A stretch of DNA of 63,944 bases from a virus: IMG/VR virus record IMGVR_UViG_3300028800_000099, positions 1 through 63,944 of that record. One strand, 5' to 3'. Positions 55,190 through 62,792 of the stretch are shown one piece after another; the stretch's first letter is position 1; each line of letters begins with the position of its first letter. The translations under genes were made by a program, and so were the position numbers. The notes below the pieces were generated by a model. The model did no database searches. It worked only from the letters and a program-made list of their open reading frames with translations, and had not been told where the DNA came from.

Positions 55190-56118
55190 GTCGGCCGCTC
55201 GCTATCGATCTCTTCACGGGGATTCACGGTTGGGCCGAAGGCTGCATCGCCGAGGGCTTTCACGTCATCGGCTTCGACATCGAAGATATGTCGGCCACAC
55301 TCGGATTACCGAAGCCAGATCATTTCTCACTCGTACTTCAGGACGTGCTCACGCTGCATGGATCGCAGTTCAAAGATGCATCGCTGATTTGCGCATCACC
55401 CCCATGCCAAGCCTACAGTTACATGGCGATGCCTTGGTCGTTGGCGAAGGCGAAGGCGAAGGCTATTCGAGCCGATGAGACGGGGGCCGAACTTGAACGA
55501 CTGAACCGCCTCTTCGAAGCCTGTTTCCGTATCCAACGTGAGGCTTCGGAGGCAGCTGGTCGGCATATCCCGATGATCGTCGAGAATGTGAAAGGTGCCC
55601 AGCCGTGGGTAGGGCGTGCCCGCTGGGCGTTCGGATCCTATTTCCTGTGGGGTGACGTGCCGGCACTCATGCCTATCCAGCGATACCACCAGCGCCAGAA
55701 GGTGAAAGCCGGCGAACAATGGAACATCAACCGTTCCAACTTCACCGGCACGAGGGGATGGGATGAGGGCCTAAAGAACCCTGGTTTCAGATTTGACGGC
55801 TCTGGTCGATCTTTTCAGACTGCATCGGTTGAGGCCCATGTTGCGGAAGGCCGCAAGAATGGCGGCGGTTCGTGGTTCAATATCGGATCTCCCGGCCAAA
55901 AAGAAACCAACCAAAATCCAGTTCACGGCTTAGTCGCTGCCCGGGCTGATCGCCACCAAGAGGAAGGCATAAAGCAGGGTGGAACCTGGTTCCACGACGC
56001 GACTTCGGCCAGTCGCACCTCATCTTCCAAATCGCCAGCCCGCAAAGCCGCTAGCGCCAAGATCGCCAAAATCCCGCTGCCGCTAGCTCGGCATATTGCT
56101 GCGGTCTATCGGCCATGA
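55186..56118 (+). CDS. DNA (cytosine-5) methyltransferase-like protein (310 aa)
   Basis: Motif I AIDLFTGIHGWAEG (residues 6-19), motif IV ASPPCQAYSY with catalytic Cys74, and motif VI VENVKG (133-137) are present; a C-terminal segment (LPLARHIAAVYRP) matches the end of short phage C5 methylases. The recognition region is brief and degenerate. It transfers methyl from SAM to cytosine C5, probably to shield phage DNA. GTGA overlap upstream. Confidence 0.88.
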   Translation: MSRPLAIDLFTGIHGWAEGCIAEGFHVIGFDIEDMSATLGLPKPDHFSLVLQDVLTLHGSQFKDASLICASPPCQAYSYMAMPWSLAKAKAKAIRADETGAELERLNRLFEACFRIQREASEAAGRHIPMIVENVKGAQPWVGRARWAFGSYFLWGDVPALMPIQRYHQRQKVKAGEQWNINRSNFTGTRGWDEGLKNPGFRFDGSGRSFQTASVEAHVAEGRKNGGGSWFNIGSPGQKETNQNPVHGLVAARADRHQEEGIKQGGTWFHDATSASRTSSSKSPARKAASAKIAKIPLPLARHIAAVYRP

Positions 56119-56462
56119 CCGTCCGCCGAGCCATGACCCCCGCACGAATGGAGCGCATCTGGAGCGCGCGAGGCGGCCTGTGCGGCAACTGCGGCGAGCC
56201 GGTTCCCATGCGCGGGGCTGACGTCGTGTACGATCATCGTTTCGTTTTGTGGATCACGGGCGACGACAGCGACGACGCAATCTGGCCGCTCCATAAGGCG
56301 TGCGATCAGGTCAAGACGCCGAAGGACCTAAAGGTGATCGGCCACATTCGCCGGATCATCAAGAAATCGAACCCGGAGACCAGGCCGAAGCCCAAGATGC
56401 GCGGCGGACGCTCGTTCCCGAAGGTGAAGACCATGTGGCCGAAGAGGAAGTTCGGGCGATGA
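56115..56462 (+). CDS. HNH-type protein (115 aa)
   Basis: CGNCGEPV is followed by VVYDHRFVLWITGDDSDDAI and WPLHKACDQVKTPKDLKVIG, a compact HNH endonuclease pattern (the second half DH...H..CD..K). The C-terminus is basic. It lies between two methyltransferase genes with ATGA overlaps on both sides, so nuclease plus modification may work together. Confidence 0.8.
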   Translation: MTVRRAMTPARMERIWSARGGLCGNCGEPVPMRGADVVYDHRFVLWITGDDSDDAIWPLHKACDQVKTPKDLKVIGHIRRIIKKSNPETRPKPKMRGGRSFPKVKTMWPKRKFGR

Positions 56463-57193
56463 CGCCGTTTCCTGAGGGGAAATTCGGCACGATCCTTGCG
56501 GACCCGGCGTGGCGTTTCGAGACGTGGTCGGCGAGCGGACGTGACCGTTGCCCAGATGGGCCGGTGACGCGCAACCAGCAACGGCAGAACCGGCCCGAGC
56601 GCCACTACGCGACCATGACGCTGGACGAGATCAAGGCGCTCCCGATCGCTGATCTTGCGGCGCCCGACTGCGTCCTCTGCATGTGGGCGGTAGATCCGAT
56701 GATCCCTCAAGCGCTGGAGGTCGGCGCGGCATGGGGCTTCAAGTTCAAGACGCCGGCCTTCTATTGGATCAAGACGCGCCGGAAGGGGTCGACGCGCCAC
56801 CTCCTGCACAACGAGCCGGACCACAAGCTCTTCCCGATGGGTACGGGCTACTGGACGCGGGCCAACCCCGAACTGTGCCTGCTGTTCACGCGCGGCAAAC
56901 CGAAGCGTCGCTCTGCAGGCGTGAGGAAGCTGATCATCGCGCCGCGGCGTGAGCACAGCCAGAAGCCCGACGAGCAATATGTGCGCTTGGAGAAGTTGTG
57001 CGACGGGCCGCGGTTGGAGCTATTCAGCCGCCAAGCCAGAGCTGGCTGGACCAGTTGGGGCGACCAAGTTGGAAGCCGTGACGGCCCTCTCTTCGCCCCA
57101 TCGGCCCCCGCGTCCAACGCCAGCTCGACGCAGGGGCCTGGTGGGATCGCGCCGGAGATTGCGAGCGCGCCACGTTCGGACACGGTATCATGA
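56459..57193 (+). CDS. MT-A70-family N6-adenine DNA methyltransferase (244 aa)
   Basis: The catalytic DPAW (15-18) is in ILADPAWRF, followed by RHYATMTLDEIKALPIADLA, CVLCMWAVDPMIPQALEV, then FYWIKTRR and REHSQKPDEQYVRLEKL. This is the usual phage MT-A70 arrangement. It methylates adenine in a sequence not known here. ATG overlaps the HNH stop. Could protect DNA from host restriction or mimic host marks. Confidence 0.9.
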   Translation: MTPFPEGKFGTILADPAWRFETWSASGRDRCPDGPVTRNQQRQNRPERHYATMTLDEIKALPIADLAAPDCVLCMWAVDPMIPQALEVGAAWGFKFKTPAFYWIKTRRKGSTRHLLHNEPDHKLFPMGTGYWTRANPELCLLFTRGKPKRRSAGVRKLIIAPRREHSQKPDEQYVRLEKLCDGPRLELFSRQARAGWTSWGDQVGSRDGPLFAPSAPASNASSTQGPGGIAPEIASAPRSDTVS

Positions 57194-57247
57194 GCCCAGC
57201 GATCGACGCTAGCCTTGACGGATGAACGAACTGAGATGAGAGTGTCG

Positions 57248-57277
57248 GGCGGCGGTGGAGTTTGCGCTCCAGCCGCC
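57248..57277 (+). other. Strong hairpin before 57304
   Basis: GGCGGC-GG-TGGAG pairs with CTCCA-GCCGCC (two-base bulge, TTTGCG loop). No U-tract follows. It sits 20 bases before the AGGAG of the next gene and may be an RNA regulatory element or a partial terminator. Confidence 0.45.
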
Positions 57278-57303
57278 TGACGGACTGATGAGGAGTCCTA
57301 CCC

Positions 57304-57483
57304 GTGGCTGATAAGCTAATCCAGGATCGTGATCGTTTCAAGACGGTTGACGTCTTCGAACGCCCCTTCTGCGCATATCTAGGGGGTACGTGCGACGGAA
57401 GGCACTGCCCATCGTGCCAGGAAGACGACGATCAGGGCGATTACGGCGAGTTCGACGGGTACGAAGATGAGTACCCGAGGTGA
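57304..57483 (+). CDS. Small Cys-rich acidic protein (59 aa)
   Basis: GTG start with AGGAG upstream. The protein carries CAYLGGTCDGRHCPSC, a likely zinc knuckle, and a very acidic tail (EDDDQGDYGEFDGYEDEYPR). Its TGA overlaps the next GTG. Found by direct translation; no function assigned. Confidence 0.65.
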   Translation: MADKLIQDRDRFKTVDVFERPFCAYLGGTCDGRHCPSCQEDDDQGDYGEFDGYEDEYPR

Positions 57484-58352
57484 GCGAGAAGCCTTGGTTT
57501 AAGTTCTTTGGCGGCGACTGGCGCTCAGACAGCGCGCTCCGCATGTGCTCCCCCTCCTCTCGGCTGCTTTGGCTTGAAATCATTTGCCTGATGGCGGAGG
57601 CCGAACCATGCGGCCATCTGCTTATCAAGGGGCGAACACCGACCGATCACCAACTCGCTGTTCAGGTGGCGCTGGCCACTGACGAGGTAATCGATGGCCT
57701 CGCTGAATTGGAGGAAAACGGCGTCTTCAGCCGCACCTCCGCTGGAGTTATCTACTCGCGGAAGATGGTTCGAGACGCGCGGAAAAGCAAAGAACAGCGC
57801 GATCGGGCCAATATAAGGTGGGAAGCTGAAAAGGCACAACAATCTGAGATCGGCAATGCCACCGCACGTGCCGCCGGTAATGCCGGATCGATGCCCCAGA
57901 TACCAGAACCAGAGTTAGAACCAGAAGAAGAATCCTCAGGGGCTAACGCCCCTTCGGCGCGCGAGGAACGAAATTCGATCGACGATGGTCTGATTGAGTT
58001 ATTTCCGGTGCAGACGATTACGAAGCCACCGAAGAAACCCAAGTCCGCCGCTTGTCGATTACCGGAGGACTGGCAGCCCACTTCCGACGACTGCGGCTTC
58101 GCTATTGGCGAGGGCCTAGACCCACAGGAGATTCGACGTGTCACCGATGAATTCCACGACTACTGGCGAGCCCGAGTCAAAGACGCCACCAAGCTCGACT
58201 GGTCTGCAACTTGGAAAAACCAGGTCCGACGTGTCGTTAATCGACGACGAGAGCTTGAGGCGATGGCTGCTATCCGTGGGCGATCCGGCCAAGGTCGACC
58301 AAATGATTCGGACTGGGCTTCAATCGCAGCTCGGCGTCGAGGCTACACCTAG
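57480..58352 (+). CDS. Putative replication initiation protein (YdaU-like, 290 aa)
   Basis: The N-terminus WFKFFGGDWRSDSALRMCSP, SSRLLWLEIICLMAEAEPCG matches the YdaU/phage replisome organiser domain. A charged linker follows, then a C-terminal region (FHDYWRARVKDATKLDWSAT, WKNQVRRVVNRR) like phage O/DnaT-type proteins. It would open the origin and recruit the host helicase. GTG overlaps the preceding stop. Confidence 0.75.
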   Translation: MSEKPWFKFFGGDWRSDSALRMCSPSSRLLWLEIICLMAEAEPCGHLLIKGRTPTDHQLAVQVALATDEVIDGLAELEENGVFSRTSAGVIYSRKMVRDARKSKEQRDRANIRWEAEKAQQSEIGNATARAAGNAGSMPQIPEPELEPEEESSGANAPSAREERNSIDDGLIELFPVQTITKPPKKPKSAACRLPEDWQPTSDDCGFAIGEGLDPQEIRRVTDEFHDYWRARVKDATKLDWSATWKNQVRRVVNRRRELEAMAAIRGRSGQGRPNDSDWASIAARRRGYT

Positions 58353-58929
58353 GACGGAAAGCCGGTTCCCGAAGGATGGGGGCTTCTACGTCGTGACGGT
58401 CGGATGCGACCTGACCGTGGCGGACGAAGCGAACTTGCCGGCGGCCATCGCGAAGCTGGAAGCCGCCATGACCGCGCCGACAAAGCAGCAGGCCGAGGAC
58501 TGGTTGATCCTGCTGAAGGCGGCGACGGCTGGCGGTCGGAAGTCCGAGGCCGAATCAGCGATTGGCCTTGATCTGTTCTCTGGGGTGCTCAGCCGATACC
58601 CGGCAGACGTGGCGCGGAAAACCTGCGAAATTCTGGGTACTCAGGCGCGGGACAGCACCGCCTGGTTCCCGACGCTCCCGGAAATTGTGGCGCTCGCCGA
58701 CCGTCTGGTGTCCGGCCGCGCGGCGATGCTCGGCGCGCTCCGTAATCGCCAGCGGGTTCCGATTCCGGAGCCTCAGGCGTATGATCCGCCGAAGCCGAAG
58801 GTCCAGCCAATGTCGGTTGAGATCAAGCCCGAGCCCCGTCCCCGCGATCCTGCGGAGAAGGCTGCGATGGTCGCCAAGCTTCGCGAGATGGCCGAGAAGG
58901 AAGATGAGCGGAAGGCCGCTGATGCTTGA
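58231..58929 (+). CDS. Replication-region protein (232 aa), paralogue of next gene
   Basis: The GTG start (SLIDDESLRRWLLSVGDPAK) overlaps the preceding gene by 122 bases; ATG 58303 is an alternative. The core FSGVLSRYPADVARKTCEIL with TAWFPTLPEIVALADRL resembles a common phage replication-adjacent family. The C-terminus is proline-rich and charged. Exact function unknown. Confidence 0.6.
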   Translation: MSLIDDESLRRWLLSVGDPAKVDQMIRTGLQSQLGVEATPRTESRFPKDGGFYVVTVGCDLTVADEANLPAAIAKLEAAMTAPTKQQAEDWLILLKAATAGGRKSEAESAIGLDLFSGVLSRYPADVARKTCEILGTQARDSTAWFPTLPEIVALADRLVSGRAAMLGALRNRQRVPIPEPQAYDPPKPKVQPMSVEIKPEPRPRDPAEKAAMVAKLREMAEKEDERKAADA

Positions 58930-59593
58930 TCTGTGGACGCCGGCCGATCCTGCGCTCGCCAGATGCACGCCTGAGCTTCGTAGATTGCTCACGACGGGCG
59001 AGGACGCGCGGCTGGCTGTGTGGCGCATCCTGCACGCGCCAGTGCTCCTGGGCGAACTACGCGAGATGGCCGAGCCGATGATCAAGGACGCCTACGTGGC
59101 GTTTCCGACCGAGATCATGGCGATCATGACGGACGCTGCGCCGAAGTACGGGCTTGCCGACCTGGCGCCCGACCAACTGGCGTCGCTGTTCGCGGTGTAC
59201 GTTGAAGCCTTGGCCGACATGCCGACGCTCGCGATCCGTGCGGCGTTCGTGCGCTGGGGCAACTCCGAACTCTACCCCAAGAACCCCGGCCGCCACGCCT
59301 TCTTTCCCAAGCCGGCGGAGCTTCACAAACTGGCCGAGCCGACGCGAACGGAGCTGTTCAAGGCCGCATCCCGAGCCAAGCGAGCGCTGCAGGAATCGGA
59401 GGAGAAAGGGCCGCGGCCTGAGATGGCGCCGGAGGAACGGGCGCATGTGGCCGATCTCGTCCGTAACCTGGCACAGGAGCTTCGAGCAAAGCCCACACAC
59501 GGCGTTTCCGCGTCGTCCGCTACCCCACACGCCATGGCCGAGGAAATCCGGCGTACGGCGGCTATGGTGGATAACGAAGCGGAGGCGATCTGA
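58922..59593 (+). CDS. Replication-region protein (223 aa), paralogue of previous gene
   Basis: MLDLWTPADPALARCTPELR begins a protein with EALADMPTLAIRAAFVRWGN and HAFFPKPAELHKLAEPTRTE, the same plan as the gene before (helix, aromatic-FP-x-PAEL, helix). The C-terminus is helical. The ATG overlaps the previous stop by 8 bases. Likely a helicase loader or partner; inference only. Confidence 0.6.
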   Translation: MLDLWTPADPALARCTPELRRLLTTGEDARLAVWRILHAPVLLGELREMAEPMIKDAYVAFPTEIMAIMTDAAPKYGLADLAPDQLASLFAVYVEALADMPTLAIRAAFVRWGNSELYPKNPGRHAFFPKPAELHKLAEPTRTELFKAASRAKRALQESEEKGPRPEMAPEERAHVADLVRNLAQELRAKPTHGVSASSATPHAMAEEIRRTAAMVDNEAEAI

Positions 59594-59604
59594 GGACGCC
59601 GGGG

Positions 59605-59937
59605 CTAGTCCTTCTTCTCGGCGGCTCGGTCAAGCCGCTCGATCTCGGCGACGATCAGAGCGCCGGCCTTGACGAGTTCGCGCCGCCTTGTATCTGGCTT
59701 CCACCAGTCGTTAGTCCATGGCCAAATCCAGCGCGCTATGCCCACGCCGACCGATTCGGCAATGCGGCCCCCAACGGCGTAACAGGCCGCCGCGCGCGCC
59801 AGCTCACCAGCGTTGTGATCGTCATCATGCTCAGGCGTCCAGCCTTCGCTATCGATCTGGCGCCGACGTTCGGCATAGATGTCCTCGATCACACTCTGGC
59901 TCTTGGCGAATGCCTCCATGTCGCGGATTTCTCTCAT
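59605..59937 (-). CDS. Conserved phage protein (110 aa), end of minus cluster
   Basis: I start at MREIRDMEAFAKSQSVIEDI, preceded by AGAAGGACTAG. It contains YAERRRQIDSEGWTPEHDDD followed by HNAGELARAAACYAV, a widespread phage family of unknown function. The end AEKKD plus TAG belongs to the repeated junction of this cluster. Confidence 0.75.
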   Translation of the reverse strand: MREIRDMEAFAKSQSVIEDIYAERRRQIDSEGWTPEHDDDHNAGELARAAACYAVGGRIAESVGVGIARWIWPWTNDWWKPDTRRRELVKAGALIVAEIERLDRAAEKKD

Positions 59938-59944
59938 GGCGGAA

Positions 59945-60154
59945 CTAGTCCTTCTGTAAGGCGACGCCAGCGTAGTAGCGCCATTCTTCGTGCCACTTGT
60001 GAATGGGAATCCCCACCTCAGGTTCACCCTGCTCCGGGCTATCGATCGAACCTGCATCGATGGCTTCGACCATCTGCTCCACGAGGTTTCGCATGGACGA
60101 GTACGCCTCGCACGGGTCACCACCATCGGGCATCATGCAGCCGGGGAGGGGCAT
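59945..60154 (-). CDS. Small hypothetical protein (69 aa)
   Basis: MPLPGCMMPDGGDPCEAYSS starts an acidic protein with three early cysteines and an aromatic C-terminus (WHEEWRYYAGVALQKD). Its stop is in the QKD-TAG junction shared with neighbours. Not recognised. Confidence 0.65.
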   Translation of the reverse strand: MPLPGCMMPDGGDPCEAYSSMRNLVEQMVEAIDAGSIDSPEQGEPEVGIPIHKWHEEWRYYAGVALQKD

Positions 60155-60166
60155 CGGGGCGTTTTC

Positions 60167-60370
60167 CTACTTGATTGTGAGCAGCGTCTGGGCTGCGTGA
60201 TCAAATGCCGATTGGACGGTTCGGCCGCTGGGAACGAAGTCGCCATCCAGCACGCCACCAAGAGCGGTCTTGGCCTCCTCCAGTGCCGCGCGAAGCGTGC
60301 GGCGATCCGCCCGAAACTGATCGAGCGAGCGCTCAAGACCTTCATAGGAAGGCTTCGACAGGTTGCTCAC
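60167..60370 (-). CDS. Small helical protein (67 aa)
   Basis: I use GTG 60370 (SNLSKPSYEGLERSLDQFRA), placed right behind the AAGGACTAGCCCC junction. Helical and charged (RTLRAALEEAKTALGGVLDG). Not recognised. Confidence 0.6.
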   Translation of the reverse strand: MSNLSKPSYEGLERSLDQFRADRRTLRAALEEAKTALGGVLDGDFVPSGRTVQSAFDHAAQTLLTIK

Positions 60371-60374
60371 GGGG

Positions 60375-60581
60375 CTAGTCCTTCTGCTCGGCGATGGCCT
60401 GGCGGCCTGTGTCGGTAATCTCAGATTCGATGACCCCAAGGCCGTGGCTGCGCCGCAGATAGCCTTTGCGCACTAGGGCCGACCAGACGTCGATGCGGCC
60501 AAAGGCCATGGCAGTCAGACCCATGCCCACATACTTCGCCAGCATCGTTCGTTGAGGGGCCGTGAGCTTCGCGGGGGCCAT
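60375..60581 (-). CDS. Small winged-helix-like protein (68 aa)
   Basis: MAPAKLTAPQRTMLAKYVGM followed by GRIDVWSALVRKGYLRRSHG and VIESEITDTGRQAIAEQKD reads like a compact winged helix (LT..Q..L...G followed by a hairpin and T..G...). Starts behind the cluster's AAGGACTAGCCCC junction. Confidence 0.65.
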   Translation of the reverse strand: MAPAKLTAPQRTMLAKYVGMGLTAMAFGRIDVWSALVRKGYLRRSHGLGVIESEITDTGRQAIAEQKD

Positions 60582-60586
60582 CGGGG

Positions 60587-60754
60587 CTAGTCCTTCTTTT
60601 CAAGCGCAGTATGCCGGGCGATGAATATCGAGCCATGGTCCCGGTAGTTGGCGATCATCGGCGCACCCGTGAAGGACCAAAGCACCAGAAGCACCAGTGC
60701 ATCGATCAGGAGCAGGCCGGCAATCTTGATCAGGTCGTCGGACAGAGGTCTCAT
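60587..60754 (-). CDS. Small membrane protein (55 aa), first of minus cluster
   Basis: MRPLSDDLIKIAGLLLIDAL continues VLLVLWSFTG as one membrane helix and ends TALEKKD. AAGGACTAG lies just upstream. Found by direct translation. Possible membrane-active phage peptide. Confidence 0.65.
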   Translation of the reverse strand: MRPLSDDLIKIAGLLLIDALVLLVLWSFTGAPMIANYRDHGSIFIARHTALEKKD

Positions 60755-60793
60755 CCGGGCTAGTCCTTCTGATCAGACGGTTGATCTGACCCC

Positions 60794-60822
60794 TACATAA
60801 GCCCCCGCTTGCGCCCCGTCAA
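60794..60822 (-). promoter_or_regulatory. Promoter of the 59605-60754 cluster
   Basis: On the minus strand TTGACG (60817-60822) and TATGTA (60794-60799) are exactly 17 bases apart, a good sigma70-type pair. The palindrome TCTGATCAGA lies between it and the first start and may be an operator. The divergent gene at 60845 begins about 25 bases away. Confidence 0.6.
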
Positions 60823-60844
60823 TTATTATCGTATCCATATCCTT

Positions 60845-61420
60845 ATGACGGACAAACCCGACGACATCCGGTCTTACTGCAACCCCTGGCCGCCCCGCTT
60901 CAGCGAGGGCGCTCAGCGGGAGAAGCTGACCGGCGAGGTCTACGTCGAGAACAAGTCCGGCAAGATGATTGCCGCTCTGGTCGCATCCCTGCGGCCCGGC
61001 AGCGTTGTCGAGGTGGTGCATCTGGGTCTGCTCGCGCCGATCAAGGCGACGACGCAGCAGAAGCGCAAGGCGCTCGGCGAGCGGGTCAAGGCGATCCTCG
61101 ACAAGGGCGGCGTGATCCGCGAGGTGGCGACCGGCCGCGAGGCCAGATGCCAGGGCGACCTTCCTACCATGTTGATGGACGCGGCCGAGTTCATCTCCCG
61201 CTCGGGGCGCATGGACGCCAAGCGACCCAGGGCCGGCAAGCCGCCGATTGAGCTGACGCCCGAACATCGCGAGATCGCCTTGGGCCTCTGGCGCAGCCGC
61301 CTCTACAGCAGCAGCGAAGCACGCCGGGACGCCATCGCCGAGCGCATCGGCCGGCGGCTCGGGCACGGCTGGTGCTATCTTCACTTCGGGCCGCCGAGCG
61401 GTCCAGCAGATCAAACTTAG
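60845..61420 (+). CDS. Hypothetical protein (191 aa), recombinase-like layout
   Basis: Starts MTDKPDDIRSYCNPWPPRFS. The segment AALVASLRPGSVVEVVHLGL with ALGERVKAILDKGGVIREVA resembles the N-terminal fold of serine recombinases, but no catalytic Ser-containing motif is seen. The C-terminus (RDAIAERIGRRLGHGWCYLH) looks like a DNA-binding helix-turn-helix. First gene of the accessory operon. Assignment weak. Confidence 0.5.
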   Translation: MTDKPDDIRSYCNPWPPRFSEGAQREKLTGEVYVENKSGKMIAALVASLRPGSVVEVVHLGLLAPIKATTQQKRKALGERVKAILDKGGVIREVATGREARCQGDLPTMLMDAAEFISRSGRMDAKRPRAGKPPIELTPEHREIALGLWRSRLYSSSEARRDAIAERIGRRLGHGWCYLHFGPPSGPADQT

Positions 61421-61431
61421 GAGCCGGGCCA

Positions 61432-61797
61432 GTGCGGGTCCCTGACTATAAGAACAGCGAAGTCGGTCCCCAACGTCGTCGTGCGTCGAATGGTCGAGCC
61501 CTGCACTGTTGCTGCATCTGCGGTCTGCTGGATGTGTGGACGAGCAATTGGACGACTTATTGTAGCTTCAAAGATATGGACGATGGCGCAGCGATCCCGA
61601 AATTCTGCTCCGAAGAATGCCGCGCCAAGGGCGGCCCGATGGCTCGGAGCGTGACGAAGGAGATGAAGGATCTGGCCCGAGATGCTGAGTTCCGGCCGCC
61701 GACCATCGCCTACCGTGAAGCGACCGACGTTGAGAAGTACCGAGCCGCACAATCGGAGCAGCGGCGGCATCGTTCAAATTCACCGAGATCAGACTAG
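61432..61797 (+). CDS. Cys-rich zinc-type protein (121 aa)
   Basis: GTG preceded by a TAGGAG whose TAG is the upstream stop. HCCCICGLLD followed by a YCSFKDMDD segment and FCSEECRAKG form a multi-cysteine zinc site. The C-terminal half is charged and helical. Not recognised. Confidence 0.65.
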   Translation: MRVPDYKNSEVGPQRRRASNGRALHCCCICGLLDVWTSNWTTYCSFKDMDDGAAIPKFCSEECRAKGGPMARSVTKEMKDLARDAEFRPPTIAYREATDVEKYRAAQSEQRRHRSNSPRSD

Positions 61798-61806
61798 GAG
61801 CCGCCA

Positions 61807-61971
61807 ATGTTCACGGTAGCAAAGCCCAACGGCCAGACGCGCAGCTTCCCGACGATGCGGGAGGCGCAAAAACATGCTCTCCGCGTCATTCACTGCTGGC
61901 CGAATCGGGACGTTCTCATCCGCGATGCGGACGGCACCGTCTCTGACATCTACATGTACAAAAGGTCATAG
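61807..61971 (+). CDS. Small hypothetical protein (54 aa)
   Basis: MFTVAKPNGQTRSFPTMREA starts a compact alpha/beta protein (RDVLIRDADGTVSDIYMY). It is flanked by TAGGAG junctions on both sides; its own TAG opens the 370-bp repeat. Found by direct translation. Confidence 0.65.
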   Translation: MFTVAKPNGQTRSFPTMREAQKHALRVIHCWPNRDVLIRDADGTVSDIYMYKRS

Positions 61972-62338
61972 GAGCGAAAACCATGTCGAACCACGGACCA
62001 AATCCATTCGATGACGACGCTGGAGACGAGTTCAAGCGCACCGTCGAGCGCCGCGATCTCATGCGCAGCCTGTTGAACACGACGGGCTTTCGAGGCGCGG
62101 TCGGCGACTATCCAGAAGGCCAACTCACCAAGCAGGACGAAGGCTCGATCCAATTCGCCATCGGCGAGAAGGACGGCAAGGTCGTCATCGACTTCGGCAC
62201 GCCCGTCCACTGGCTCGGGATGACGCCGCAGCAAGCCGCCGACTTCGCCTCGTCCGTCCTGAAGCGCGCCCGCGAGGTCGCACGGAAGAGCGGCGAGACG
62301 GTCGGATTTGTCATCAGCTAGCCAGAAGAACTAGGAGC
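61969..62338 (+). repeat. 370-bp exact direct repeat, copy A
   Basis: Identical by eye to 63575-63944. It begins with TAGGAGCG and ends with CTAGGAGC, so it is bounded by the operon's junction motif and contains one complete 112-residue gene. The base before and the base after differ between copies. Confidence 0.9.
61983..62321 (+). CDS. Duplicated small phage protein, copy A (112 aa)
   Basis: MSNHGPNPFDDDAGDEFKRT begins an acidic N-terminus; the middle has IQFAIGEKDGKVVIDFGTPV, then a C-terminal WLGMTPQQAADFASSVLKRA helix. The strand-strand-helix plan, with a WxxMxPxQAxxxAxxLxxxA helix, is recurrent in small phage proteins. Identical to copy B, so the duplication is recent or under homogenisation. 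Confidence 0.8.
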   Translation: MSNHGPNPFDDDAGDEFKRTVERRDLMRSLLNTTGFRGAVGDYPEGQLTKQDEGSIQFAIGEKDGKVVIDFGTPVHWLGMTPQQAADFASSVLKRAREVARKSGETVGFVIS

Positions 62339-62343
62339 TGATC

Positions 62344-62589
62344 ATGAGCATATCCGGCTGGTTATACGTTGGCGATGATGGGATCGAGTGGTCCCAAAGT
62401 CACCCCGTCCGCAGCGGCGAAATGCCCGATGCAAGGCTGATCCGGCGCGCCACGAACGATGAACTACTGAAGGCCCTGAAGGATGCGTGGGAGGCGCTTC
62501 GCGAAGCGATTGATAGCGAGGCCAACTATGCGCGGCGGTGGCGTGAGGCCGAGGCGGCTCTTGCCGCCCTTCAGAACCAGAAATTATAG
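62344..62589 (+). CDS. Small hypothetical protein (81 aa)
   Basis: MSISGWLYVGDDGIEWSQSH starts a beta region followed by an Ala/Glu coiled helix (ELLKALKDAWEALREAIDSE). Ribosome site TAGGAGCTGATC comes from the junction after repeat copy A. Not recognised. Confidence 0.65.
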   Translation: MSISGWLYVGDDGIEWSQSHPVRSGEMPDARLIRRATNDELLKALKDAWEALREAIDSEANYARRWREAEAALAALQNQKL

Positions 62590-62601
62590 GAGCGACCGGC
62601 C

Positions 62602-62781
62602 GTGACCACGCTTGAGCCAGAGCCTCGTCGCTGCTGCCGAAATTGCGAATATTGGGACTGCGGCGGAAGGACTTTTCGGGAGGCGGCGGAAACTGGCGAC
62701 TGCCTCTGCACGATGGGCGACCGCTTCAATCCTGAAGCCGATCATATCTGTCTCGCATGGACGCCAGACAGCGCGGAGTAG
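62602..62781 (+). CDS. Small Cys-rich protein (59 aa)
   Basis: GTG behind TAGGAGCGACC. The peptide has CCRNCEYWDC and GDCLC with a final HICLAW, giving about seven cysteines and a His, probably one or two zinc sites. Found by direct translation. Not recognised. Confidence 0.65.
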   Translation: MTTLEPEPRRCCRNCEYWDCGGRTFREAAETGDCLCTMGDRFNPEADHICLAWTPDSAE

Positions 62782-62792
62782 GAGAGAAAACG

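Noticed and set aside
60845-61420. Serine integrase or resolvase
   Set aside because: Only a vague layout similarity; no catalytic serine motif and too short for an integrase, so no lysogeny claim is made.
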